DNA from: Rusavskia elegans
Lineage: Eukaryota > Ascomycota > Lecanoromycetes > Teloschistales > Teloschistaceae
Length of the DNA: 64,000 bases
Direction: 5' to 3'
Assembly (NCBI GenBank): GCA_011316305.1
Contig: SAUG01000048.1
Coordinates: forward strand, 124,001-188,000
Positions within the stretch are counted from its first letter, which is position 1, and the number at the start of each line of letters is the position of its first letter. This document shows positions 10,681 to 23,254 of this stretch, one piece after another. The translations under genes were made by a program, and so were the position numbers. The notes beneath the pieces are model-generated. The model searched no databases and was not told where the DNA came from. It was given only the letters and a program-made list of their open reading frames with translations.

Positions 10681-13141
10681 CGAGGCGGACCTGATTTCAG
10701 CCTAGGTGCTGGCACCTCGAAGTGTCGATACGTCGATGGGCACTGCATAGATGTCAAGCGTCATCTTCCGCGCAGAGAATGCTTTGGCTGGTACTTCTAT
10801 GCAAGATCCAGCAGAGGGATGACAAAGCCGATGCATGCGGGAAGCTTAATGTCACGCTTGACACGCAACCGTCAGCAGGCTCGTGATGTCGAAAGCTAAT
10901 CGCAAAGGCACCTCGATCTGAGGTTTCGTTTCAACGAGGCCGTAGCTGGCAACAGCTGCTGCTCAATGGAGCGATGATGGTGATGGGTTCTTGGGGGCTT
11001 GTTGGAGCTTGCTGTGTGGCCCCTATCGCGATTGATGTTTGACATCACTGGGCAGGCCAACGACCGAACTCCGACAATCACTCTCGACCGCCCAGGTAGC
11101 CTCATGCAACACGTCTGCTATGCATTATGGCACTCGCGATCATTTCGCCAATGCCGCAGGAATGTGAGACGCCCAATTCAGGTGAAAGAAAGGGCCAGTC
11201 AATGCCACGCCTTCAACATCGCTATGTTCACTGGGTGGTCCGAATTCCACTCGATCTCCTCTATATTATCGATAGCAGCATCCCGAAAGTAATATCAAAT
11301 TGCACTGGCTGCCTCGGACCTATCTCTTAAAAAAGCCAGTCGGATGCAGGTCCTCGTGGCGGCAACGGTCAATGGACGAAATCGGCGATCTTTGTCTTAC
11401 TCCCCCACGAATCCTTCAGCTCCCCCTTTTGGGTTTCCGTGCTGATTCCAAACGGGAGATTGCCCGAATGCAGAGCGTGGGGGCTTCATATCTCAGGCTA
11501 GGGAGGTTGATGGCACCGACAGCCTGGTTGGTAGATGTCTCGATGACCTTAGGGTGTGCAGTATTTCAAATGACTACTGTGCTAGAGTGGTAGCTTAGGG
11601 AGCGAGCCTGAGAGGTGGAGGAGTCAGGGGTAGGACTATGACGACGGTCTCCTGTTTTCGCAGTACAAGCAAGCAGTTAGTAAAATGCCCATCAGTCCGA
11701 TACATATACAGCATATCGATAGAAGAACACTTAGCGGGATGTGAACAGGCAGATGTTCGCAGCAGTCGCGATTAAGAGGACAGCAGGGGTTCTAGAAGCC
11801 CAGGATGCCAAGTGCGACTTCACGGCTAGCAGGGATGAAGCACGTGCGACGGACTGACTAGTGAGCTAGTGACGGACCAACGGTTTTGCTACCGCGCCCG
11901 ATTGGGATGCTGGTTATTCCTCGTTCCTCTGCAATCACAGCCGATGGATCGGTGATCGAAATCCGAATTCATCATTTGGAATTCACCAACAACAGTGCAG
12001 CATCATCATGTCTTACTTATCGTTGTGCCCCAGGGATGGATCTTGGACCCTACCCCCGGGCCAGGCGGCAAGTGCAAAGTGCGCACACTCCCCATTTCCC
12101 CACTGCCGATAGGCATCTTCTCTCGGGGGCCCACTGCTATCGAGATGCCCGGCCAACATGTCCTCGACCTGGATCGAGTTCAGTTCGAACGACCAGGGCA
12201 CCTGAATCCATGGAACAATTGGTGGAACATGGCTCCATCGTCGATGCTCCCCCTGGTCCCAAGGAAGGGTCGCTGCATACTTCACCGCACTCTCCGTCTT
12301 GGATGCGTGATGCCCTCGTTGATTGGAACAATGCGCCTTGCCCTGTCTTCACGTTTGGTCAAGATTCCTGAGGACCAGGTACGAGTCCGGCAATCGTATT
12401 AATAGACGGCAAAAGCAAAAGGCTTGTCGGAGAAATATCCAAAAGACGTTGCTTCTGGGTGCGGCTTGGGCGGTACGGGGTACCGGCAGCCCATTCTTCG
12501 GAAACGCTGGCGTCGATCCCCGAGCCCACGTTTTACCTGCCAGTATTTGGTCCAATATCGGCACTAAGGCTTCTGCTGGGGGCTCCCTTCCCTGCGATTT
12601 CTAGGCCCTCTTCACCTTTGGCGGCTCTTGACTTCCCATCGACCCAAGATCCCCTTCGATGCAAGTCATCTCCAACCTGATCTGCCATGCCTTCCACGAT
12701 CCCCTTTCGCTTCGCTACTCAGCACACCAGCCTCGTGTTACGCCCCGTCTGACGCAGGGTAGGCAGCATTTGCGCTGCCTGCCCGTACCATCTCACTGGG
12801 GTTACCATGACGCTTTCTCGACTTTTCCTTAATAATATCTTCACCTCCCTATTTCATACAACGCCACAGTCGGAATTGCTTCACGTTTCGCGCTCCGTTC
12901 TTCACCTCTTCATTTTCTTGTGGCTTGTTCAAACGTTAGATTGCATCGTTTCATTCAAGGCTGGCACGTGTAATACTTTGTATGGACTACATCTGCTGGC
13001 CCACAGAAGTTGGAGAATGAGCTTTTGGTGCGTTGTTTTGCAACTGCCGTGTGACGTCGTGTTATCTGCACCCAAACTGTCTTCACTTGGGCTTTATCTC
13101 ATTCTTGGTCATCGCCACCGGTACCTGATGTGTGAGTGGCC
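10681..13141. promoter_or_regulatory. Long upstream region / leader of frq
   Basis: About 2.4 kb without a supported gene precedes frq. Long promoters and long leaders with upstream ORFs are known for Neurospora frq. Here there are open frames at 11886-12371 and 12807-13145. The second ends in TGA overlapping the proposed frq ATG (ATGA at 13142-13145). GATC-type repeats occur at 11944-11958 and 12172-12177. Transcription start and leader introns cannot be seen from sequence. Confidence 0.4.
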
Positions 13142-15813
13142 ATGATACATTGTCATGACTGCCAAGTTCCCTCTGTCTCTAAACCCGATTGTTCCTCCCT
13201 CGACACATACAGCGGTGGACAACAACAGCCCTGGGAGCATTCACTTGCAAACCTTTTGCATTCTTCGCTCGGGTGGTTAAGGTCATCAGCGACCATCTCC
13301 AAAAGACCCTTGCCGTGGCCTCAGGCTATGCGTGCTAAGAGGGATGGCTCGATTGATATGAGCAATCGCCATCAAGGAAGGCCTAGGCCTATGATTGCAG
13401 CAGGCATTCCGGAACAATGGTACAATCGACTCAATGAGATTGGCCCAGAACCCAGCCTCGTCCCATTCGTTGATAGTGAGTGTGACGCCCGGCCGTGACC
13501 AAGCCTTCTTATTGAGAGATTACAGACGAACCCCCATTCCATCTCCAAAGGCCTTCCTCAGATGAAGGCAGTACCCAGGTCTTGCAGGAGGAACCGCTTT
13601 CCTCTCGATTTGGTGGAAACTCTCAACCGCAGCCACTTTCACATTCTCTGTTATCCCGGCTGGAGCTAAGCGAGAATGATCCCAATACCTTCCGGGACAT
13701 CATAGACGACTTGACGGTGCAGAACAAAACCTTGAAGAGGCAGTTGAAGCGGTATGGAAAGACTCAGTCCATCGGCAAAGAACACAATGGCCTTTTCGAA
13801 GTCCGCATACACAGCCTTCCTCCCGATAAGAAACACGAACTGGAGGTTATCCTGCATAACTTTTCGGCAACTATAAATTCAGCACAACACAGACCCGGTT
13901 CCATGTTGGCGGCGAGGAGACAACCCCTTCATCAATTTTCAGACAGGGTTTCTAAGCTGTCGTCACCTTCGCCTCCTTCCATGCAAGCATTGGACTCTGC
14001 CTATGCGTCTGTATCTGCTGCAGGGGTCACTATACCTACAGTCCCGAGTGCCTCTACACGTCTAGGCACTGTATTGGACCAGCAAGTTCACGATACCGCC
14101 TTCCATGGCGCTTCTTCGGTACCTCAGCCCCCTGATGAAGCTATGATCCTGGATAGAAAAAAACAAGAATCTATCGTTCAAAAGCTAGAGCAAATTTTTG
14201 AAAACGATCTAGTAACTTTTGGGGAATCCAATGAAGCAGACAAGTCATTGAAGAACGTGCAATATCGGCCCCCAGTCGCACCAACTGCCCCGGTTGTTAG
14301 TGAGACTTCGGCGCGTCCACTCGATGAGAGTGTGTCAATTAGAGACCGTGAAAACATTGATCGGGCGGGCGCACAGTCAGATCATGTTTCACCAACAGGA
14401 AACTTCTTTCCACGAAGAAGTGAAGCAAATCAGTATCAACAAAGACTTTCGCCCGACGAAATCCGTCATTTGCGACACCCTAGCGTTGCATCTCCGATTG
14501 CTGAACCTGGCCCACAAGCAAGCCATAAATGGGTTTACTTGAATCTCCTCGTCAATATGGCTCAACTCCATACCTTGAATGTAACTCCCGAGTTTGTGCG
14601 CAAAGCGATACATGACTCCAGCACTGGGCTTGTGTTGTCAGATGATGGGTGTAAAGTCAGATGGCGAGGATTTTCCCATGAGACCGGCCCGAGCCCTGAC
14701 GAATTATACAAATTTGCAGCGACTCCATCGGCCGATTCTCCTATACCTAGCTCGGTGGAAAAGCTAGAGCAGGACCGTCGTGGCCCCTCAACCAAGAGGA
14801 AAGACAATATGCACGAGTACTCTACATCCTACCTTCAGGACACGACATCACCAGGACGGCATCAGGGTTCGATACTCAACAGTGCGTCGGATTCAAACTG
14901 GCAGTATAAGCCTATGTTCGCTCCTCGCAAGCGTCGGTCGGCACGATCGTACTGTGATGTAAAGGATGGCCGATCGGTCGACTCCGACACCACTTCGTCA
15001 TCCATGGCTTCATGCCTTGCACAGGCAAAAATGGACAATCAAAGTGGCCCAATGATCTTCTTGGACCGCGACCCGTTCTTCCTCGATCTCAGTGCAGACT
15101 TCCCTGACTCCGACCGCCTCGATCGTACACTGTACGGCAGGCTCGTAGAACAGCCGCTTGGACGCCACAATGGATTGACGGACATGTACAAGGAGCCCGA
15201 GAAGCGATCCTTATATGCTCTTCCCACAGCCTCTGGAGAAGCCCTACGCCATGGCAACAGCCTCCACGAAAGCATTCCCTTTCCGTCTCTCACCATATAT
15301 GACGACGATCCACCAAGTCCACTTGGCAACGGCACGACCGGAGCAGAACCCGTAGAGCTCGAAGCTTCTGGCATCGGCGGCATCCAGCTCGACGACAACT
15401 TCGCCATCGACGTTAAGACGGAGCAGCAGCCACCCTCGTCCCATTCCGTTCCGCCATATGAAGACAGACGAGCATCGCAGACGATATCCAGACCATCTAA
15501 TCGAGTGATTCCGACTCATCCACCTGTACCAACGCCCCACCATCGACACCTCCTTTCTGCCAGAACGACGCATCTACCACCCTCTCCTCTCCCGCCACCT
15601 TCCTACGTCTATCCGGCTTTCTCGTCATCATCATATTCTTCCGATTCCGAAAGCGACGACGATATCCTTAACAATGTGGACTCGGACTCCGAAGTGGAGT
15701 TCAGACCTCTGAGCCTTTCACCTCAGATGCGGATGTTCCTCGAAGGAGAAGAAGAGGCTTCGGCGCCGGAGGAAGATAATGAAGATATGGAGGTAGAGGA
15801 CGACGAGGATTAG
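13142..15813 (+). CDS. frq: Frequency (FRQ) circadian clock protein
   Basis: Exons 13142-13475 and 13526-15813 give 873 aa. The 50-bp intron (GTGAGT to TTACAG) joins to read VDNEPPF. FRQ landmarks appear in order: coiled coil FRDIIDDLTVQNKTLKRQLK (about 167-190); LFEVRIHSLPPDKKHELEV (201-219); QKLEQIFEN, matching the first CK1-binding element (about 330); WVYLNLLVNMAQLHTLNVTP, matching the second (447-466); basic NLS PRKRRSARS (about 577); DRDPFFLDLSADF, matching the FRH-interaction domain (about 625-637); SGIGGIQLDDNF; and PPPSYVYPAFSSSSYSSDSE followed by an acidic tail. FRQ is the negative element of the fungal clock: with FRH and casein kinase 1 it inhibits the White Collar Complex. The Neurospora protein is ~990 aa, so this one is moderately shorter. 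The N-terminus is poorly conserved and the start codon is the least certain part. Confidence 0.93.
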
Positions 15814-16654
15814 GGACAATGGCAGTGGTTTGGAGGGTGGGCGGTTGTGGGTGAGTTGATTGTGTGATTATCTCGGTTTTGTAACTGTTCCAGAGAATCA
15901 AAAGTTCAGACAAAGAGGACATCTAAAGATAGAGTTCGTGTAGTGTACATAGAAACAGGTTGTACAACAACTACAACAACAAAAGTTCTATGGCTCCTTG
16001 TTAACAGCCCTCTCTCTGGCACTCTCACCCAAGACTTCCTCGCCATGACCATAACCCTTCGGCCACTCTCAGCGGCTATCCCTTTGACTTGGCGGACTGG
16101 GCATCAACTGCCAGCCAAAATCGGGTGCGCTGAAAAGCATATGATACCCTAGATATCTGCTGCTTATCGTGAGCCAACCCGGTATAGCAGCTAATTTGGC
16201 AGCCAGTATAGCAGCCAGCATACCTGAGTCTAGGAGCCAGTCTCGATCATCCCACGACGGAGACGCCAAGCTTTCGAAACCCCCGATTGAGCGCAAAGGG
16301 CCGAAGAACATCCGAAGCTACGACTGTCTTGGAAGTTGGAGACTTGGCGGTCTCAGCACTCTCGCGTTACAACGAATTTGGGGGCGGATCGTTGTAGCCA
16401 GCGAGGAGGATTCAGGGGGACAAATGGGTACAATTATTATTGTAAGATTGAGAAATTGGATTGCTTTTTGATGGGGATTTTTTATCTAGGGTTCTGGAGT
16501 ATCAGGGATATATGCCAATTATTAATAAAATGAGTTGAGGGTTTTCCCAGAGCCGACCGAAATCCTTCCTTCTAAAAACTCCTTCCAGGGGTATATATTG
16601 CAAGGATATGCATATCATTATCCTTTTCTCCTCTCCTTCTCCTTCTTTTGTTTT
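15814..16654. other. Convergent intergenic region between frq and the DUF155 gene
   Basis: Contains a CAA-rich stretch near 15965-15983 and short imperfect GTATAGCAGCC(A) repeats at about 16180-16220. No gene is supported. Confidence 0.5.
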
Positions 16655-18054
16655 TTATGCCACTGCCACCATCCCCCTCTCCAGTTCCTTCCTCTCCCTA
16701 TACTCCTTCACCTCTTGCCTCACCGCAAACCCCACCTCCACGGTGATCAACGCAATAATAATCCACTCCAACCGCACCCCATGTCTCTCACTCAACTGCC
16801 CCCTCAGCACCTCCGCAATCTCCGTCGCATAATCCAGTTTCCCGTTCAGAACCTTGATCCGGACGCCTACATCCAATGCTCGGCCCACCATGTCATAGTA
16901 TCCTTCCAACCCTAGTTCGTATTTGCTGTCCCAGAACAGGTCGGGGAGTGAATCGGTGAGTTCGGAATAGAGATTTAGTTGGGCGCGGAGGGAGAGGAGC
17001 TGGCCTGTTTTTTGGAGGATCGTGGTGCGGGTGTAGGGGAGGCGGGAGCCGTGGGAGAGGAGGCGGGGGATGGAGAGGGTGGTGGAGAGGTAGGTGGAGA
17101 AGAGGGTTTCGAGGACGGCGAGTTTGGTGCTGCGGGCGAGACCCGAGGAGAAGGCGATTTTGGTGAGGACGGTGTCGATGGTGCGGGTTTGCGAGTTGTT
17201 GGGGGTATCTGGGTTTGGAACTTGGGTGGAAGAGGAGGGGGGGTCGGAAGCGGATTTGGTGCCGAGGATGATGGTGTCGCCTTTGATGGCGCTGGATTCG
17301 CGCGTCGGGTCTTCGAGGTATTCGAGATCTTCTTCCTCGAATACCTCCGGGTGAGGGTGGACTGCGGCGCGGGCGAGGGTCCGGGAGACGAGGAACGACA
17401 TTGTGCTTTCTGGAACGTCCCATGCTACGACTGTGCCGGAGGGGAATATGAAGACATCGCCCGTGGGAACGCCTCCCCCTTCTTGTCGACGAGATGGCGT
17501 CTGGGACGGTACCTCGACGTGGACCACTTGTGGGTATAGTCCTGTCTCGTAGGGGTCAAGATGATAGGCAGCATCCTTCAAAACGTTTGCAACGGCAGCA
17601 ATGTCATATTGCTCGGCCGCGCAGTATGCTGTTACCGTCTGTAGCCAGATTAGCCCGGCTTCCGATGGGGAGGGCAGAATTCCAGGACCTTCGTGCTCGG
17701 CTGTGACTCATGGCTCCCCACACTTTTAACTTCCTTGACATTTTTCGATCTCTGAGCTTCGACGGCTACTCTCCGTAACGAATTCTTGCTTGCCGGCGAC
17801 CTCTGATTCTTGCGCTTTGGGGATTTGGGGGGTTCCTCGGGTTCGGATTCTGGTTGCGACTTCTGTAGATGCGGATTGCTTGAGAAGAATTTGCGGCGTT
17901 TCGGAAAAGCTTGCGAACCGGTCAAGTGGAACAATCGATTGCGGGACTGTAGGAGCGACGAGGTTGACGGCCCTTGGAGAGAGCTGTATGGGCGAAGGAA
18001 GAACAACAAAGTGGGTGATACGCTGCGTGGGTGTGTTGTAAGGCCTTTTAGCAT
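16655..18054 (-). CDS. Mitochondrial DUF155 (RMND1/Mrx10-like) protein
   Basis: Exons on the minus strand are 18054-17689 and 17638-16655, 449 aa. The 50-bp intron has a weak GTCCTG donor, a GCTAAT branch site and a TACAG acceptor, and joins STK to TVTAYCAAEQYDIAA. Residues 1-60 are rich in R, S and L with few acids (MLKGLTTHPRSVSPTLLFFL, later FPKRRKFFSS), typical of a mitochondrial presequence. The DUF155 core follows: DVFIFPSGTVVAWDVPES, DPTRESSAIKGDTIILGTKS, KIAFSSGLARSTKLAVLE, SLRAQLNLYSELTDSLPDLF, and a C-terminal membrane segment near LEWIIIALITVEVGF. Relatives are human RMND1 and yeast Mrx10, inner-membrane proteins linked to mitochondrial translation. Divergent from VPS41. Confidence 0.88.
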
Positions 18055-18263
18055 AGCTCAGAGCTCCATGGACCTCTTTGGGAGCCGTGAGAGCATTGCA
18101 AATGCGAAGTTTGTTGTCGGAGCCGAAGTGCCTTCGTACTTTGGACTTTGGTTGTTCAATCCAGAAGAACTTCGACCTCGGCAAATGTCGCTGCATCTTC
18201 AAATCCGGCTTCTTGCGACTACCTTTGCTACCCCCATGATTCCTCTGCCACTAGGCGCTTTCA
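18055..18263. promoter_or_regulatory. Short divergent promoter between the DUF155 gene and VPS41
   Basis: Only 209 bp separate the two start codons, so 5' UTRs and promoter elements of both genes must share this space. No specific motif is identified. Confidence 0.45.
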
Positions 18264-21200
18264 ATGGCGCTAGAGGCCGGTGACACCGAGCAAGAAGACA
18301 ATAATGAGGATAGACTAATTACCAAAGCGAGCAATGGCAAGATGGAAAGTGGTCAAGAAACCCAGAGCTCAGAAGAGGAGGAGGAGGAAGAGGAAGACGA
18401 AGAACCGCGACTCAAGTATGCGTCTTTGACGAAGCATCTAAAATCTGTCTATCGGAATGACGACGCGACCAGTGCCTTTCTTGTGGGAGGGGACAAGATG
18501 GTAGGTGGAAGTCAGGATATCTTGTCCGGGGCTAGCGAATCTCAACGTACCAATACTGAAGTATATAGGTTATTGGAACTCACAATGGCAACATCGTAAG
18601 CCTCTAGCCCAAGTCGTCTACGTTGGAAGCTGCTGACTATATGGACAGCATGTATTATCCTTGCCCTCGTACACGTCTATCAAAGTCTACCACGCTCACT
18701 CTACGTCCGTCTCTGCTGTGTCGATTTCTCCATTCCCACCGCCTCTTCCTGCCCCAAGACCCAAGTTGAATACTCGCCTCATGTCAGCGCAGAAGTTATC
18801 GCCGGCCTCTTCCGTTGCAGGCACTGTCAAGAGCTCAACTCCCCGCCGAAGTCCCCGACCGCCTCCTGTACCGATCACAGCTTCTAACCAGATCTATATC
18901 GCTACCTCCTCCATCGATGGCAACGTCTGCGTTGCATCTCTGACCGATCCCAAGGATGTGATGTTGAGGAATTTTGGCCGACCTGTCCAGGGTGTTGCAT
19001 TGTCACCGGACTACAAGAATGATCACTCATACCTATCAGGCGGCCTGGCTGGTAACCTTATCCTAACTGTCGGTGGAAGAAGTGGGACTAGCTCAAAGTC
19101 CAATGCGGGTGCAGGTGCAGCCGCGACGGCCTCAGGATGGCTTGGGGCTATTGGACTTGGTTCCAACACGGGACAAGATAGTATCTTGCATTCCGGCGAG
19201 GGAGCAATTCGAACAATCCAATGGTCCTTGTCGGGGAAATACGTTGTATGGGTAAACGAAAAAGGAATTAAACTCATGAGGTCAAATCTGCATCTTGAGA
19301 CGCATGAATCAGAGAGTGCCTGGAAACGTATCAATCACATCGATCATCCCAATCGAGCCGTGTGGGAGGAAATGGCCGGCGTCTGGAAACCCCAGGCTAA
19401 GTGGATTGATGAGACTGGCTTGGAAACGGATGATCTTGACATGGGTCCTATAAACGGTCTGCAGCAGAAATCTCAATCCCAAATGTCACATGAATCTGGA
19501 GCTCCACTTCCAAAGTCGACCCCTAGACGAAAACGGTCGGAAAAGCTGCTCGTAGGTTGGGGCGATACCATCTGGATTACCAATATGCTTCCTGGGGGTG
19601 CTAGTTTTGGGAAGGGAGCTGGAAAGATAGCGCGTGTGGAGATTCTGACGATGTACGTGATATCTCCCGCAGATGTTACAGGACTTACTGACAGGCTGAC
19701 AGTTTAAGGACTGACTGTATTGTATCTGGAGTTTCGCTTTATACCCCATCGTTGCTTGTTGTTCTTGCTTATGTTCCACCTGGGGAAAACGCATCTTCGC
19801 CACAGTCTCAACCAACACGTGGTCGTCATCGACGGCAGAACGCCTTGCAGCCAGAGATTCGACTTGTTGACGTCGAGACTCAGGAAGAAGTCTCAGTCGC
19901 CGATACTCTCAATGTCAGTCGCTATGAGAGTTTGTCTGCTACCGACTATCACCTTGATGTGTTACCGGCTATGCAAATTTCACAGAAAGCCGCATCTTCG
20001 AGAGGTGCTCTTGAGATCATCGGGGGTGGAATCTGGGATGTTGGCATGTATCCTGCAAGACTTTTCAGCTCCTCCGCGAGTGTCAAAAGCGACGGCAGCC
20101 ATAGCGCCGAAAGCTCCAGCAGAGCTCCAAGCGATCTTCATGTGGCCTCGTCAGTGCCTGGTAGCGATCAATTGGTTCACCCCTCTGCGCTTACCCATGG
20201 GATGAAGATCTTTATCCAGAGTCCTTATGACTGTGTCCTTGCTACTAAGCCTACTCTAGCGGATCACTTCAGTTGGCTTGACACCCATGCGATGTACGAA
20301 CAAGCTTGGACCTTGCTGGATCAACATCCAGAAGCAGCTGGTGACAATTCCGAAGCTTCGACCGAAAGCACTCCGAGTACGCCAACCCGAGCGCCAGCTA
20401 AGGGGCAGGGCACACTTCTGGATTTCTTCTTAGACGATAAATCTCAGACCACATTATCAGGTTCAGGTCAACGCAACCTCAATTCCCATGTCGAAAGAGA
20501 AAAGCGGAGGATAGGCGAGCTTTGGATACAGCAGCTCATCAAACATAAAGACTGGAGTAAAGCAGGTGCCACGTGTGGAAAAGTGCTGACAACTGGGGAT
20601 CACTGGGAGCACTGGGTCTGGGTTTTTGCTCAAGCCGACAAGTTCGAAGAAATCACTCCATATGTACCCAGCACGCAACTTCAGCCACCATTACCATCTA
20701 TTGTGTACGAATTGATTCTGGGCTACTATGTCTCGAACGATAGGAAACGGCTCAAGAGTTTACTAGAGCGATGGTCGACCGAGCTCTTCGATGCGGGCCC
20801 TGTCATCGAGGCCATCCAAGGCCGGTTGCAGGTGGGTGACATCGGAGAGAACTCAATCGAAGACGGGCAAGTCGGCCGTGATTGGCGGATACTCATGGAA
20901 TGTTTGGCAAAGCTGTATCTCGCGGACGGTCGCCCAGCGCAGGCTCTACGCTGCTACATCCGTCTTCAAGATGCTGATATCGCCATGCGTCTCATCCGCG
21001 AATACCACCTTGTGGATGCGGTGTCAGAGGACATTCCCGACTTTATTTTGCTGCGCGTATCCAAGGAACAGCAACGGTCTGCACCAATGTCTGAGCTTGA
21101 ACATGCCTCACGCGAACCCATCCGACTGCTTGTCGCTGAAGCACACCACGGTATTGTTCGACCAGAATCTGTGATCAAACAACTGAATACACGCTATGGT

Positions 21201-22217
21201 ACCCCGAACCCTTACCTTTTCTTCTACTTTCGGGCCCTGTGGGAAGGTGAAACAGCAATTGGAGGTCAATCAGAGGGCGAGACTACGAGTAGAGTTCGAA
21301 GGCAACCACTCATCGACGAACGACTGGTAGCCACCGAAGGCAAAGCACTCGTATCCGACCACGCCGATACCGCGCTTCCTGTCTTCGCCGAATACGACCG
21401 TCGACTACTGATGGATTTCCTCAAGACGTCGCAGACTTACACCCTCGACTTTGCGTCGAAAATCTGCAAGCAGCGGAAGTACATGCCCGAGCTGGTCTAC
21501 CTTCTATCTAAAGAAGGTCGGATGACCGAGGCCCTACGTCTCATCATCGATGAGATCGGCGATGTCAGCCAAGCAATCTCTTTCGCCAAAGAACAGGGCG
21601 ACCAGAGCTTGTGGGATGATCTACTGAACTACAGCATGAACAAGCCTTCGTTCATCCGAGGGCTGCTCGAAGAGGTGGGAACATCGATTGATCCAGTCCA
21701 GCTGGTCCGCAAGATCCCTGAAGGACTAGAGATCGAAGGATTGAAGGGTGCTCTGAAGCGTATTATCCGAGAGTACGAGATCCAGCACAGCATCAGTGAG
21801 GGGGTGGCACGAGTGCTTCGGGGAGAAGTGGCTGCTGCCATGGCAGACAAGGGGAAAGGCCTCAACAAAGGCATCAAGTTCGAGATCGGCGAGACAAACA
21901 AGGACCCTATCACGATGCACAACCCAAGAGAAGGTCGGCCACGGCAGGTCAAGAAGGGATACTGTCCAGGGTGTGAAAAGGCCTTCCTTCCAGAGGATAC
22001 TGAGTTGCTAATATCTTTTCCCTGTCAGCACATCTTCCACCTTCCTTGCCTCTTTTCTGTGGATGGGAAAGACCGGGAAGATATCCCTGCAAGTGTCATG
22101 AACCTTGACTGGCAAAGCGAGTTCGATCCTAGTATCGGACCCAAAGTTGATCATGCAGCCCTTATTCGAAACCAGGTCGACCAAGGCTGCCCGTTGGAGA
22201 ACCGCGATGCAGGATGA
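18264..22217 (+). CDS. vps41: Vps41, HOPS tethering complex subunit
   Basis: Exons 18264-18500, 18569-18595 (27 nt), 18649-19652 and 19703-22217 give 1260 aa. The micro-exon completes KMVIGTHNGNIHVLSLPSYT. The N-terminus has an acidic run (SSEEEEEEEEDEE). A beta-propeller follows (VYHAHSTSVSAVSISPF, ATSSIDGNVCVASL), then a helical clathrin-heavy-chain-repeat region. A C-terminal RING-H2-like zinc motif lies at about residues 1175-1240 (YCPGCEKAF, FPCQHIFHLPC). Vps41 links the Rab7/Ypt7-binding HOPS complex to vacuole fusion and to the AP-3 pathway. Length and domain order fit fungal Vps41. Later ATGs (e.g. within exon 3) would lose the start of the propeller. Confidence 0.93.
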
Positions 22218-23254
22218 AAGCCTCGACTGGGGTACTTCTGTATCCTTGGTGAAGTGTTCAGAACCTACGGTTCATATGAAAATGCCACCGAGATGGACTC
22301 TTGAATATGCCCAAGCTAATGAGCTTCGAGGGTTCGGCATTCGGTGACTAAAGTGACACTCAAGACGAGCCTGTGTATCTGGGAGCTCGGTCTGCACGCC
22401 ATTGAGGACGGCTTAGGGGTTCTCAAAGCCGAGGAGACCGTGATGCATCGCCATCACCTGGCTGCGCCGCGATCTTACGATGTCAAGACGAGACGGTTTC
22501 ACGCCTGTGGACAGGACAGGCGTACGTGAGGAAAGGAAGTCGTCTCCGGGCGAACAGAAAATAACCCGTGTAGATAGAGACATGTTTGCATATAGGGCAC
22601 ATAGTGGAGAATTCCCGTTGTAAGTGGATCAGTTCACTTCCAGTACTCTACATCATCGTGCACTCTTGATGGCTGTCTGGTCGTGTCAGATATCAGTCGC
22701 AATGTGGGCCAGACAGCAATCACAAGCCCCTTCAGAACTTGGAACCGTGTCATAACACTACGATTACCATATTCAATTTATCATTTGCTCAAGGCCAGCT
22801 GTCCGTCGTCATCTGCACAATCGGTACAACGACATCCTACATCGAGGTATCGACTGTGCTACGTCCCTCATCGAGATCGATGGTTAACACCAGCTGTCTC
22901 AGTACCCGGCACTCTAGTATCATCATTCTGTCTATTACCGGCTTCATTGTATCGAAGAGTATAGAAAACTACGAGGCCGGCTCAATACCTTATCCTGGTG
23001 GGAAAGTACCTTCCCAACTTGGAAGTGAACAGCCCCAAGGTGACTGCCATATTGCAGCCACACACTCCACAAACTACCTTCCTTCATCATTCTGTAGCTG
23101 GAGAGTATATTTCCTTCCGCCACTCCTTACTTGTCCTCAACCATCCTCTCGTTCACGCAACTCTACCTTTGAAGGCAGATATCTGCTCTCGCTTGCTGAA
23201 ACCTTTAGAAGTATCTACAGTCTACACCAGCTTCAAATCGTTCCACAAGTTCCA
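22218..23254. other. Intergenic region upstream of the GPI-protein gene
   Basis: About 1 kb holding the VPS41 3' end and the promoter of the next gene on the same strand. The overlapping open frames at 22683-23417 lack any domain and run through the signal-peptide exon in other frames, so I treat them as chance. Confidence 0.45.

Noticed and set aside
11886..12371. 161-codon open frame upstream of frq
   Set aside because: No domain, overlaps other open frames on both strands, and lies in the expected frq promoter/leader; kept only as a possible uORF.
16979..17539. 186-codon plus-strand frame rich in G and E
   Set aside because: Antisense shadow of the DUF155 gene; composition is the complement of its codons.
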